Shown in pieces: positions 51,050 through 58,279 of a stretch of 64,000 bases of DNA. The translations under genes and the position numbers were made by a program. Under the pieces are notes generated by a model that was not told the origin of the DNA, made no database searches, and was given only the letters and a program-made list of their open reading frames with translations. The stretch covers positions 220,767-284,766 of the forward strand of contig NZ_NFLM01000001.1 in assembly GCF_002160915.1 (NCBI RefSeq). The letters are read 5' to 3'. Every line of letters starts with the position of its first letter. Within the stretch, counting starts at the first letter, position 1. Origin of the DNA: Faecalibacterium sp. An121. GTDB taxonomy: Bacteria > Bacillota > Clostridia > Oscillospirales > Ruminococcaceae.

Positions 51050-51973
51050 TCATGGCTGCTGGCGGGCGGCCCCCCGCAGGCGGTATTCCCGGGGGGTGCA
51101 GCGGTAAAACCGCCGGAACTGCTGGGAGAAATTGCTGGGGCTGTCAAAGCCGCAGGCCGCGGCCACCTGCGCGATGCTCTCGTCGGGGCGGGCCAGCAGG
51201 ATGTCGGCCCCCTGCATGATGCGGTATTTCAGCAGGTACTGCATGGGCGGGATGTGGATGGTCTTCTGGAAGCAGCGCAGGCATTCCCGCTCGCCGATGC
51301 CGGCAGCCCGGGCGATGTCCGCCAGGGTCAGCCCATGGGAAAAGTTCTCCTGGATGCAGGTGAGCATCTGCTGCATCCGCACTTCATCCAGGTTGGAGCG
51401 GAGCGGCCCCGCCTGCTGGAAATCGGAGGCATAGTGGCGGTACAGGGCCATGCAGACCGCCGACAGCTTGTCCCGCACCACAAATTCATAGCCGGGGCGC
51501 TCGGCGGCCAGGGCGTTGCAGGCCTCCCGGAACGCCTGGATGGCACCGGCGTCGGCCTCCCGGTCCAGTTTGAAGGCCCGGAAGGCGTAGCAGTCCAGCA
51601 GGGGAAGGATGTACTTTTTGGCAAAGACGGTGTCCTTGCCACCGGTGATCAGATCGGCGCTGAACACCGCCGAACGGATCTCACAGAAAGTGCTGGTGTT
51701 GGCGCTGTGCAGGACCCCTCCGTTGAAGGCGATGCAGTCCCCCTCGGCCAGCTCGTACCGGACCCCCGGCGTCTCGGCGGTCAGCTGGCCCGAAAGGATG
51801 TAGATGACCTCCAGATCGTCGTGCCAGTGCCAGGGCAGCGCGTGGTCGGGGTCGGGGGAATAACACTCGGCATAGCCTGCGCAGGGGAAATCCAGGGTGC
51901 CGTGGGGCTGCAGCTCCCGGCGCTGGGGGGTGATGTTCAGATCGGGGTTGATCCCGCAGACTTTCAGACCCAT
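51050..51973 (-). CDS. AraC-family regulator
   Basis: This 307-residue protein has an N-terminal cupin domain with the histidine-rich strand LPWHWHDDLEVIYILSGQ (about residue 42) and a C-terminal double helix-turn-helix (GLTLADIARAAGIGERECLR and SIAQVAAACGFDSPSNFSQQ, then FRRFYRCTPREYR). The ATG at 51973 follows GGAGG. It is divergent from the MFS gene at 52126, so it probably controls that transporter in response to its substrate. Confidence 0.9.
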   Translation of the reverse strand: MGLKVCGINPDLNITPQRRELQPHGTLDFPCAGYAECYSPDPDHALPWHWHDDLEVIYILSGQLTAETPGVRYELAEGDCIAFNGGVLHSANTSTFCEIRSAVFSADLITGGKDTVFAKKYILPLLDCYAFRAFKLDREADAGAIQAFREACNALAAERPGYEFVVRDKLSAVCMALYRHYASDFQQAGPLRSNLDEVRMQQMLTCIQENFSHGLTLADIARAAGIGERECLRCFQKTIHIPPMQYLLKYRIMQGADILLARPDESIAQVAAACGFDSPSNFSQQFRRFYRCTPREYRLRGAARQQP

Positions 51974-52125
51974 AGTCGGCCTCCTTTTTGTCGTTTCTTT
52001 TATAGTATACGGCGTTTTATGGATTGAATCAAGAGGAACTTGGCGGTATTCTAGATACGCTTGGAAACCCTGTCCGGCCGCGCAGGCCACGGGGCGCGCA
52101 GGAAAGAACATCAGGAGGAAACACT

Positions 52126-53325
52126 ATGGTACATTTGTTGCTTGGGGTCATCTATTTGGCCTTCATCAGTCTGGGTCTGCCCGACTCGCTGCTGGGTTCG
52201 GCCTGGCCGTCCATCTATGGGGAGCTGGGGGTGCCGGTCTCGTTTGCAGGGGTGATCTCGATGATCATTTCGGCGGGTACCATCGTCTCCAGCCTGGGCA
52301 GCGACCGTCTGACCCGGGCCCTGGGCCCCGGCCGGGTGACGGCCTGCAGTGTGGCTTTGACGGCGGCGGCCCTGTTTGGATTTTCCACCTCCACGTCCTT
52401 CTGGATGCTGTGCCTGTGGGCGGTGCCCTATGGCCTGGGCGCCGGCAGTGTGGATGCGGCCCTGAACAACTATGTGGCGATCCACTATGCCAGCCGGCAC
52501 ATGAGCTGGCTGCACTGCATGTGGGGCGTGGGCACCCTGGTGGGCCCCAACCTGATCAGCTACGCCCTGTCCGGCGGACAGGGCTGGCAGATGGGCTACC
52601 GGTACATCTCCCTGCTGCAGGTAGTGCTGACCGCTGTCCTGATCTTCAGCCTGCCTTTGTGGAAGCGCCAGCCCGGCGCCGCCGGCCAGCAGGAGGACGG
52701 CCAGGCCCGCGAGGCGCTGTCCCTGGGTCAGACTCTGCGCATCCCCGGCGCCAAAAACGCCATGGTAGCCTTCTTCTGCTACTGCGCCGTTGAGCAGACC
52801 GCCGGACTGTGGGCGGGCAGCTACCTGGTGCTGCACAGCGGCCTTTCGGCTGAGCGGGCGGCCCAGCTGGTCAGCCTGTTCTACATCGGCATCACGGTGG
52901 GCCGGGCGGCCTGCGGCTTTATCACCACTGCCCTTGGGGATGTACGGATGGTGCGCCTGGGGCAGGGGATCATCCTGGCGGGGGCGGCTGCCATGCTGCT
53001 GCCCTCGGGCTGGGCGGCCCAGGCGGGCCTTGTCCTGATCGGTCTGGGCTGCGCCCCCATCTACCCCAGCATGATCCATGCCACCCCGGCCCGGTTTGGG
53101 GCTTCCCGCTCCCAGGCGGTGATCGGCCTGCAGATGGCCAGCGCCTATGTGGGTACCTGCCTGATGCCGCCCCTTTTTGGCCTGATCGCCCAAAACATCA
53201 CCATCAGCCTGATGCCGCTGTACCTGCTGGCCATCCTGGTGCTGATGACCGTGATGAACGAGGGCGCCAACCGGGCGGCCAGCCGCCAGTCGGTCCTGCG
53301 GGCCGCACGGCAGCGCGCATCCTGA
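52126..53325 (+). CDS. MFS transporter, FucP-like
   Basis: This 399-residue protein has twelve hydrophobic segments. The N-terminal YLAFISLGLPDSLLGSAWP and the SVDAALNNYVAIHYASRHMS followed by WLHCMWGVGTLVGP are typical of the fucose-permease-like MFS group. CAGGAGG precedes the ATG at 52126. The divergent AraC regulator suggests that a sugar or sugar-like compound is transported. A tail of about 25 residues (NRAASRQSVLRAARQRAS) is basic. Confidence 0.88.
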   Translation: MVHLLLGVIYLAFISLGLPDSLLGSAWPSIYGELGVPVSFAGVISMIISAGTIVSSLGSDRLTRALGPGRVTACSVALTAAALFGFSTSTSFWMLCLWAVPYGLGAGSVDAALNNYVAIHYASRHMSWLHCMWGVGTLVGPNLISYALSGGQGWQMGYRYISLLQVVLTAVLIFSLPLWKRQPGAAGQQEDGQAREALSLGQTLRIPGAKNAMVAFFCYCAVEQTAGLWAGSYLVLHSGLSAERAAQLVSLFYIGITVGRAACGFITTALGDVRMVRLGQGIILAGAAAMLLPSGWAAQAGLVLIGLGCAPIYPSMIHATPARFGASRSQAVIGLQMASAYVGTCLMPPLFGLIAQNITISLMPLYLLAILVLMTVMNEGANRAASRQSVLRAARQRAS

Positions 53326-53343
53326 AAAGAGAGATTCAGCCGC

Positions 53344-53380
53344 AAGCAGCAGATGGGGCCTGCCCCTCTGCTGCTTTTTT
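53344..53380 (+). terminator. Terminator of MFS gene
   Basis: AAGCAGCAGA and TCTGCTGCTT with an inner GGGGCCTGCCCC stem, followed by TTTTTT. Confidence 0.88.
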
Positions 53381-53405
53381 GTGCAGCGGAAGGTTTTCCG
53401 CCCCC

Positions 53406-53447
53406 TTGACAGAAGCGCGGCGGGATGCTATACTGAACATCGTTCAG
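53406..53447 (+). promoter_or_regulatory. Promoter with TetR operator
   Basis: TTGACA (53406) and TATACT (53429) are 17 bases apart. A perfect palindrome CTGAACATCGTTCAG (53433-53447) overlaps the end of the -10 element and the transcription start, ideal for autorepression by the TetR protein that follows. Confidence 0.8.
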
Positions 53448-53466
53448 TTTGAGGTGGTGAGACAGT

Positions 53467-54024
53467 ATGAATACCGTGGTGACATCCAGAGAGGACATTT
53501 TGCAGCACAGCCGCCAGCTGATCCAGCGGCAGGGCTGGGGTGCGGTGAGCATCCGCACGGTGGCCCAGGCCTGCGGGGTGTCGGTGGGATCGATCTACAA
53601 TTATTTCGGTTCCAAGGCCGAGCTGGTGGGCGCCGTGGTGGAAAGCGTATGGCAGGAGATCTTCCAGCTGCCCCAGGGGACAGAGGGCTTTGCAGATACG
53701 GCGGCCTGCGTGTCCTGGCTGTATGGGCGGATGGAGTACGGGAGCAGGGCCTATCCGGGCTTTTTTACCCTCCACGCCCTGCGCTTTACCGGCGACGAAA
53801 AGCAGGACGGGCGGCGCCGGATGCAGCGGGCCTGGCAGCAGCTGCTGGACGCCCTGTGCGCCGTGCTGCGGCAGGACCCCCGGGTGCGTCCCGGCGCGTT
53901 TGACAGCCGCTTCACGCCGGAACGGTTCGCGGACGTGCTGTTTTCTCTGATGCTCTCGGCCATGCTGCGGCAGGACTTCGACTATGCCCCGGCGCTGGAG
54001 ATCATCCGCCGCACCCTCTACTGA
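53467..54024 (+). CDS. TetR-family regulator
   Basis: This 185-residue protein has the N-terminal TetR helix-turn-helix (ILQHSRQLIQRQGWGAVSIR, then ACGVSVGSIYNYFGSKAELV). The ligand-binding part is helical and variable. GAGGTGG precedes the ATG. A TGAAC-GTTCA palindrome lies in its own promoter and again right before the next two genes, so the three genes form a small regulon. Confidence 0.9.
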   Translation: MNTVVTSREDILQHSRQLIQRQGWGAVSIRTVAQACGVSVGSIYNYFGSKAELVGAVVESVWQEIFQLPQGTEGFADTAACVSWLYGRMEYGSRAYPGFFTLHALRFTGDEKQDGRRRMQRAWQQLLDALCAVLRQDPRVRPGAFDSRFTPERFADVLFSLMLSAMLRQDFDYAPALEIIRRTLY

Positions 54025-54025
54025 G

Positions 54026-54049
54026 GCGCCGCCGCAAGGCGGCTTTTTT
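54026..54049 (+). terminator. Terminator of the TetR gene
   Basis: GCCGCC-GCAA-GGCGGC followed by TTTTTT. Confidence 0.88.
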
Positions 54050-54060
54050 GCCCATGAACT

Positions 54061-54073
54061 TGAACACTGTTCA
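54061..54073 (+). promoter_or_regulatory. Second TetR operator
   Basis: TGAACACTGTTCA is a perfect palindrome with the same TGAAC/GTTCA half-sites as the site at 53433. It lies 52 bases before the membrane-protein gene. Confidence 0.7.
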
Positions 54074-54124
54074 TAACAGGGCCGGGCGGAAAAGCCCGGC
54101 GGGAGAACCAGGGAGGCTGATACA

Positions 54125-54802
54125 ATGCAGGCTGTTATGGAAACGCTTTTTGACGCGGTCTATTTGATCTCGGTCATCACCATCGGGGTGCTGATGATCC
54201 GGCAGAGCAGGCCGGGCAGCCAATACCGGCTGTTCGGCTGGATGGCGGTGGTTCTGGGGGCGGGGGATTCGTTCCACCTGGTGCCCCGGGCGGTGGCCCT
54301 GTGCACCACCGGGCTGGAACATTACACGGCAGCCCTGGGGGCGGGCAAGTGGATCACATCCATCACCATGACGGTATTCTATCTGCTGCTGTACCATGTG
54401 TGGCGCAAGCGCTACCAGATCGCCGGCCGGCGCGGCCTGACCGCTGCGGTGTACGGGCTGGCCGGGCTGCGGGTGCTGCTGTGCATGATGCCCCAAAACC
54501 AGTGGCTGCGCGCGGACGCGCCCCTCAGCTGGGGCATTGCCCGCAACGTCCCCTTTGCGGCGCTGGGGCTGGTGATCATCTGCCTGTTTTACCGCAGTGC
54601 CAAACAGCACAAGGACCGCGCCTTCCGCTGGATGTGGCTGACCATCGTGCTGAGCTTTGGCTTTTATATCCCGGTGGTGTTGTGGGCTGACGCCGTGCCC
54701 ATGATTGGGATGCTGATGATCCCCAAGACCTGCGCCTATGTGTGGACGGTGCTGATCGGCTACTTCGCAATGAAACAGGAACAGAAAGGAAAGGAGAACT
54801 GA
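54125..54802 (+). CDS. Seven-helix membrane protein of the TetR regulon
   Basis: This 225-residue protein has about seven hydrophobic segments joined by short loops. RQSRPGSQYRLFGWMAVVLG and AGDSFHLVPRAVAL are conserved-looking features. The gene begins after a weak SD (GGGAGG at about 54113). I know no function. It is found next to DUF2871 proteins, as here. Regulation by the TetR protein upstream is likely. Confidence 0.75.
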   Translation: MQAVMETLFDAVYLISVITIGVLMIRQSRPGSQYRLFGWMAVVLGAGDSFHLVPRAVALCTTGLEHYTAALGAGKWITSITMTVFYLLLYHVWRKRYQIAGRRGLTAAVYGLAGLRVLLCMMPQNQWLRADAPLSWGIARNVPFAALGLVIICLFYRSAKQHKDRAFRWMWLTIVLSFGFYIPVVLWADAVPMIGMLMIPKTCAYVWTVLIGYFAMKQEQKGKEN

Positions 54803-54804
54803 CC

Positions 54805-55224
54805 ATGAAACGCTACATCCATACCGCCCTTCTCTATGCCGTGCTGGCCATGGCGGGAGGGGTGTTTTACCGGGAGTTCACCCGGTTCACCGGCTACACC
54901 GGAAAGACGGCCCTCTCTGTGGTGCATACCCACTATTTTCTGCTGGGTATGGTGTTCTTCCTGCTGCTTCTCCTACTGGAAAAGAGCTTCCGCTTCACCA
55001 CCCACAAGACCGGGCCGGTGCTGGCTGTCTACCACGCGGGGCTGAACCTGACCGCCCTGATGCTGGCGGTCCGCGGGGTGGTGCAGGTGCTGGGCAGCCC
55101 TCTGTCCTCCGGGCTGGATGCAGCCATCTCGGGCATTGCGGGGATCGGCCACATCCTGCTGGGGGTCAGCCTGGTGCTTGTGCTGCTGCAGATCAGGCAC
55201 AGCGTCATCGAAACGCGGGTATAA
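54805..55224 (+). CDS. DUF2871 membrane protein
   Basis: This 139-residue protein has four hydrophobic segments. The loop FYREFTRFTGYTGKTALSVV and HTHYFLLGMVFFLLLLLLEK motif, with its conserved His residues, are typical of DUF2871. AAAGGAG lies 8 bases before the ATG, and only two bases separate it from the preceding stop codon. Function unknown. The paired histidines might bind haem or metal. Confidence 0.85.
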   Translation: MKRYIHTALLYAVLAMAGGVFYREFTRFTGYTGKTALSVVHTHYFLLGMVFFLLLLLLEKSFRFTTHKTGPVLAVYHAGLNLTALMLAVRGVVQVLGSPLSSGLDAAISGIAGIGHILLGVSLVLVLLQIRHSVIETRV

Positions 55225-55234
55225 CAAAACCAAG

Positions 55235-55290
55235 GCGGCAGGCCGCCCGGCAGCTGGTATGCGCCAGCCCGGGCGGCCTGCTGTTTTTTT
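55235..55290. terminator. Terminator of DUF2871 gene
   Basis: GGCAGGCCGCCCGG and CCCGGGCGGCCTGC form a long stem, followed by TTTTTTT. Confidence 0.9.
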
Positions 55291-55364
55291 GAAGCTATTT
55301 TACAAGACTGCCGGCCCGTGGTATGGTATAATACCGGTAGGACAGACGGCGAGGGGGCGGACAG

Positions 55365-55535
55365 ATGAAGCAGGGGACGCGCCGAGTGGTCTACGATGGC
55401 CAGCTGCGTCTGGTGGCTTCTGTTCTGATTCTGGGGGAACCTTTTACCTGGCGCACCGGGGTGGGTACGGCTCTCACTTTGGCGGGACTGCTTTTGTCCC
55501 AGCGCAAGGCCGGGATGGAAAAAAGAGAAGTCTGA
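55365..55535 (+). pseudogene. Remnant of an EamA/DMT transporter
   Basis: A 56-codon frame. From residue 15 on (LRLVASVLILGEPFTWRTGV then GTALTLAGLLLSQRK) it matches the last two helices of an EamA drug/metabolite transporter. The preceding nine helices are missing and the first codons look unrelated. A TATAAT (about 55327) and a moderate SD allow expression, so a new small membrane protein is conceivable. Confidence 0.65.
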
Positions 55536-55629
55536 AAGCGCTTGCTCCTTGGTTGCGTTCTGCGGGGAACGTGCTATAATAATAAGGCAGGACAAACCCA
55601 TAAAAATGATTGCCAGGAGAGGCTTTTCT

Positions 55630-56580
55630 ATGATAAAAATCGATTTGATCACCGGCTTTCTGGGGGCGGGGAAGACCACCTTCATCCAGAAATATGCCCG
55701 CTGGCTGATGGACCAGGGGCAGAAGATCGGCATTTTGGAAAACGACTATGGCGCGGTGAATGTGGATATGATGCTGCTGCAGGGGCTGGAAGGCCCCCAG
55801 TGCGACCTGGAGATGATCTCGGGCGGGTGTTGCGCCGACTGCCATAAGCGGCGGTTCCGCACCAAGCTGATCGCCATGGGGATGCTGGGCTATGACCGGG
55901 TGTTGGTGGAGCCGTCGGGCATCTATGACGTGGATGAGTTCTTTGACGCCCTCTGTGAATCCCCGGTGGACCGCTGGTATGAGCCGGGCAGCGTGATCAC
56001 CATTCTGGACGCCTGCCTGGAGGAGGACCTGTCCGGAGAGGCGGAATACCTGCTGGCCAGCGAGGCTGCCAGCGCCGGCTGCGTCGTGCTGAGCCGGACC
56101 CAGGAGGCCGGCGCCGGGCGGGCCGCCGCCACGGTGGCCCATCTGGACCGGGCACTGGAAGCGGCGGGATGCAGCCGCCGGTTTTCCGGCGGGGAGGACG
56201 TTTTGGCCAAAAACTGGGATGAGCTCACCGACCGGGACTTTGCCCGCCTGGCGGCCTGCGGCTGGAAGCAGGCCACCTGCCCCAAACGCACGCTGGAAAC
56301 GGCGGGGGGCTTCGAGTCGGCCTATTTCCTCCATGTGGACCTGCCGGCCCCGACGCTGCGCCAGCGGGTGAAGGATCTGTGGTCGGACGCGGCCTGCGGC
56401 AGGATCTTCCGGGTCAAGGGCTTCCTGCCAGCAGAGGACGGGTGGCTGGAGCTGAACGCCACCCCGGACAGTCTGACCCTCCGGCCCATCTCCCAGGGAC
56501 AGGAGGTCATCATCGTCATCGGGGAGGGGCTGGACCGGCAGCGCATCGCAGATCATTTGGGGGCGGAACTGCCCGCCTGA
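55630..56580 (+). CDS. CobW/COG0523-type GTPase
   Basis: This 316-residue protein belongs to the CobW/HypB/UreG group of metal-trafficking GTPases. Walker A is GFLGAGKTT (residues 8-16), followed by NDYGAVNVD and the Cys motif ISGGCCADC (about residue 67), which differs from the usual CxCC. Then comes the switch EPSG. The G4 position reads VVLSRTQEA, where NKxD is expected, so nucleotide specificity may be altered. The C-terminal domain (about 210-310) is short but present. GAGAGG precedes the ATG. The metal handled cannot be deduced. Confidence 0.85.
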   Translation: MIKIDLITGFLGAGKTTFIQKYARWLMDQGQKIGILENDYGAVNVDMMLLQGLEGPQCDLEMISGGCCADCHKRRFRTKLIAMGMLGYDRVLVEPSGIYDVDEFFDALCESPVDRWYEPGSVITILDACLEEDLSGEAEYLLASEAASAGCVVLSRTQEAGAGRAAATVAHLDRALEAAGCSRRFSGGEDVLAKNWDELTDRDFARLAACGWKQATCPKRTLETAGGFESAYFLHVDLPAPTLRQRVKDLWSDAACGRIFRVKGFLPAEDGWLELNATPDSLTLRPISQGQEVIIVIGEGLDRQRIADHLGAELPA

Positions 56581-56590
56581 TGGATACAAG

Positions 56591-56619
56591 TTGACATTTC
56601 CCTTTGTGTGTGGTATAAT
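56591..56619 (+). promoter_or_regulatory. Consensus promoter of the transporter gene
   Basis: TTGACA and TATAAT separated by 17 bases. It is followed by about 200 bases of untranslated leader. Confidence 0.85.
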
Positions 56620-56657
56620 GACCTCAATTTGTACAGAAAGGGAGGTGCAACAGCTCG

Positions 56658-56738
56658 ATGGAAGACAGTTCGGATGGGGATCCCCATACGGCCGCCTTTG
56701 TTTCTCCTCGGCGTGTTATGAATCGGATGAATTTATAA
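56658..56738 (+). CDS. Candidate leader peptide
   Basis: An ATG at 56658, 12 bases after GGGAGG, opens 26 codons beginning MEDSSDGDP and ending at TAA 56736-56738, one base before the attenuator hairpin. The beginning is unusually acidic with a proline, as in leader peptides that destabilise ribosomes at low magnesium. The SD spacing is longer than usual, so translation is not certain. Confidence 0.4.
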   Translation: MEDSSDGDPHTAAFVSPRRVMNRMNL

Positions 56739-56739
56739 G

Positions 56740-56780
56740 GCATAGTCTGCGCTTTTTCAAGCTGCGGGCTGTGCTTTTTT
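56740..56780 (+). terminator. Terminator inside the transporter leader
   Basis: GCATAGTCTGC and GCGGGCTGTGC pair over 11 positions with G-U pairs allowed, with an inner GCTT/AAGC, followed by TTTTTT. It lies after the promoter and 42 bases before the start codon, so it should act as an attenuator. Confidence 0.75.
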
Positions 56781-56822
56781 GCGTTCAAAAATTTTATGAC
56801 ATAGATAGGAGAAATAATTGTT

Positions 56823-58148
56823 ATGATTGGTGCTTTGATTTTACAAGCCGTTCTGATCGCGGTCAACGCGCTTTTTGCAAGTTCGGAGATCGCGGTGATC
56901 TCGATGAGCGAGGGCCGGCTCAAGATGCTGGCGGAGGAGGGCGACAAGCGCGCGAAAAAGCTGCTGTCCCTCACCGAGCAGCCCTCCAAGTTCCTGGCTA
57001 CCATTCAGGTGGCCATCACCCTGGCCGGCCTGATGGGCGGCGCCTTTGCGGCGGAAAACTTTGCCGATCCCATCGTTGACCTGATCCTTTCGCTGGGGGT
57101 GGCTATTCCCCGCAGCGCCCTGCACTCGGCCGTGGTGGTGCTGATCACCCTGGTGCTGACCTATTTCAGCATCGTCTTTGGCGAGCTGGTGCCCAAGCGC
57201 CTGGCGATGAAAAAGACCGAGAGCCTCTCGCTGAGCCTGGCGGGCATCCTCTTTTTCATGTCCAAGATCTGCGCGCCTCTGGTCTGGCTGCTGACCGCTT
57301 CCACCAACGTGATGCTGCGGGCCCTGGGCATCGACCCCAACCAGAATGAGGAGATCGTCACCGAGGACGAGATCAAGATGAAGCTGATGGAGGGCGCCCA
57401 GCAGGGTACCATCGAGACGGACGAAAACGAGATCATCCAGAACGTCTTTGAACTGAACGATACCACTGCCGAGGAGGTCAGCACCCGCCGCAGGGATGTG
57501 GTGTGCCTCTACCTGGAGGACGATATGGACGTCTGGGCCAAGACCATCCGGGACAGCCACTATACTTACTTCCCGGTGTGCGGCGAGAGCCAGGACGATG
57601 TGGTGGGCGTGCTGAATACCAAGGATTATTTCCGGCTGGACGACCTGTCCCGCCGTTCGGTGATGAAGAACGCCGTGGATAAACCCTTCTTTGTGCCTGA
57701 GGGCATCCGGGCCGACGCTCTGTTCAGCCGGATGAAGCAGGAGCGCAAATACTTTGCCATCGTCATCGACGAGTACGGCGGCATGAGCGGCATCGTGACG
57801 GTCCACGACCTGATGGAAGAGCTGGTGGGCGACATGGATGACGAGGACACCGTCCGCCAGGTGGAGATCCGCCAGCTGGGCGACAGCCGCTGGGAGATCC
57901 GCGGTTCGGCCGACCTGGAGGAAGTGGCTGAAAAGCTGGATGTCCAGCTGCCCACCGACGAGCACGAGACGTTCAACGGTCTGGTGTGCGGCATCGTGGG
58001 CCGGGTGCCCGACGAAGGGGAGCAGTTCACCTGCGAGGGCTATGGCCTCAGGATCAACGTCAAAAACGTGGCGGGCCACCGCGTGGATACGGCCGTGGTG
58101 GAAAAGACCCGGCCCGATGTGCCGCCCCAGCAGCAGGACGAGGACTGA
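56823..58148 (+). CDS. CNNM/CorC-type transporter with CBS domains
   Basis: This 441-residue protein has the order DUF21 membrane domain (about 1-190, four hydrophobic segments, with FGELVPKRLAMKKTESLS), a CBS pair (about 210-330, with SHYTYFPVCGESQDDVVGVL and YFAIVIDEYGGMSGIVTVHD) and a CorC_HlyC domain (about 345-430). This is the bacterial CorB/CorC-like family, linked to magnesium or cobalt export. ATAGGAG precedes the ATG. The terminator-containing leader suggests control by a metal or metabolite signal. Confidence 0.93.
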   Translation: MIGALILQAVLIAVNALFASSEIAVISMSEGRLKMLAEEGDKRAKKLLSLTEQPSKFLATIQVAITLAGLMGGAFAAENFADPIVDLILSLGVAIPRSALHSAVVVLITLVLTYFSIVFGELVPKRLAMKKTESLSLSLAGILFFMSKICAPLVWLLTASTNVMLRALGIDPNQNEEIVTEDEIKMKLMEGAQQGTIETDENEIIQNVFELNDTTAEEVSTRRRDVVCLYLEDDMDVWAKTIRDSHYTYFPVCGESQDDVVGVLNTKDYFRLDDLSRRSVMKNAVDKPFFVPEGIRADALFSRMKQERKYFAIVIDEYGGMSGIVTVHDLMEELVGDMDDEDTVRQVEIRQLGDSRWEIRGSADLEEVAEKLDVQLPTDEHETFNGLVCGIVGRVPDEGEQFTCEGYGLRINVKNVAGHRVDTAVVEKTRPDVPPQQQDED

Positions 58149-58184
58149 GAGACGCACAGCGCCGGCTGAAATCAAGATTCCCGC

Positions 58185-58212
58185 TTGATTTTGCGCCGAA
58201 ATACAGTATAAT
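58185..58212 (+). promoter_or_regulatory. Promoter of aspS
   Basis: TTGATT and TATAAT are separated by 16 bases. Confidence 0.75.
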
Positions 58213-58279
58213 AAGAAAAGCTATTGGCTTATTGTATGGAATATGACCGGCGCAAGGTCATCAAATGGGGAGGATTGGA

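Noticed and set aside
56619..56740. Known magnesium (M-box) or manganese (yybP-ykoY) riboswitch in the transporter leader
   Set aside because: I could not find the conserved core sequences of either class, so I kept only the attenuator and leader-peptide reading.
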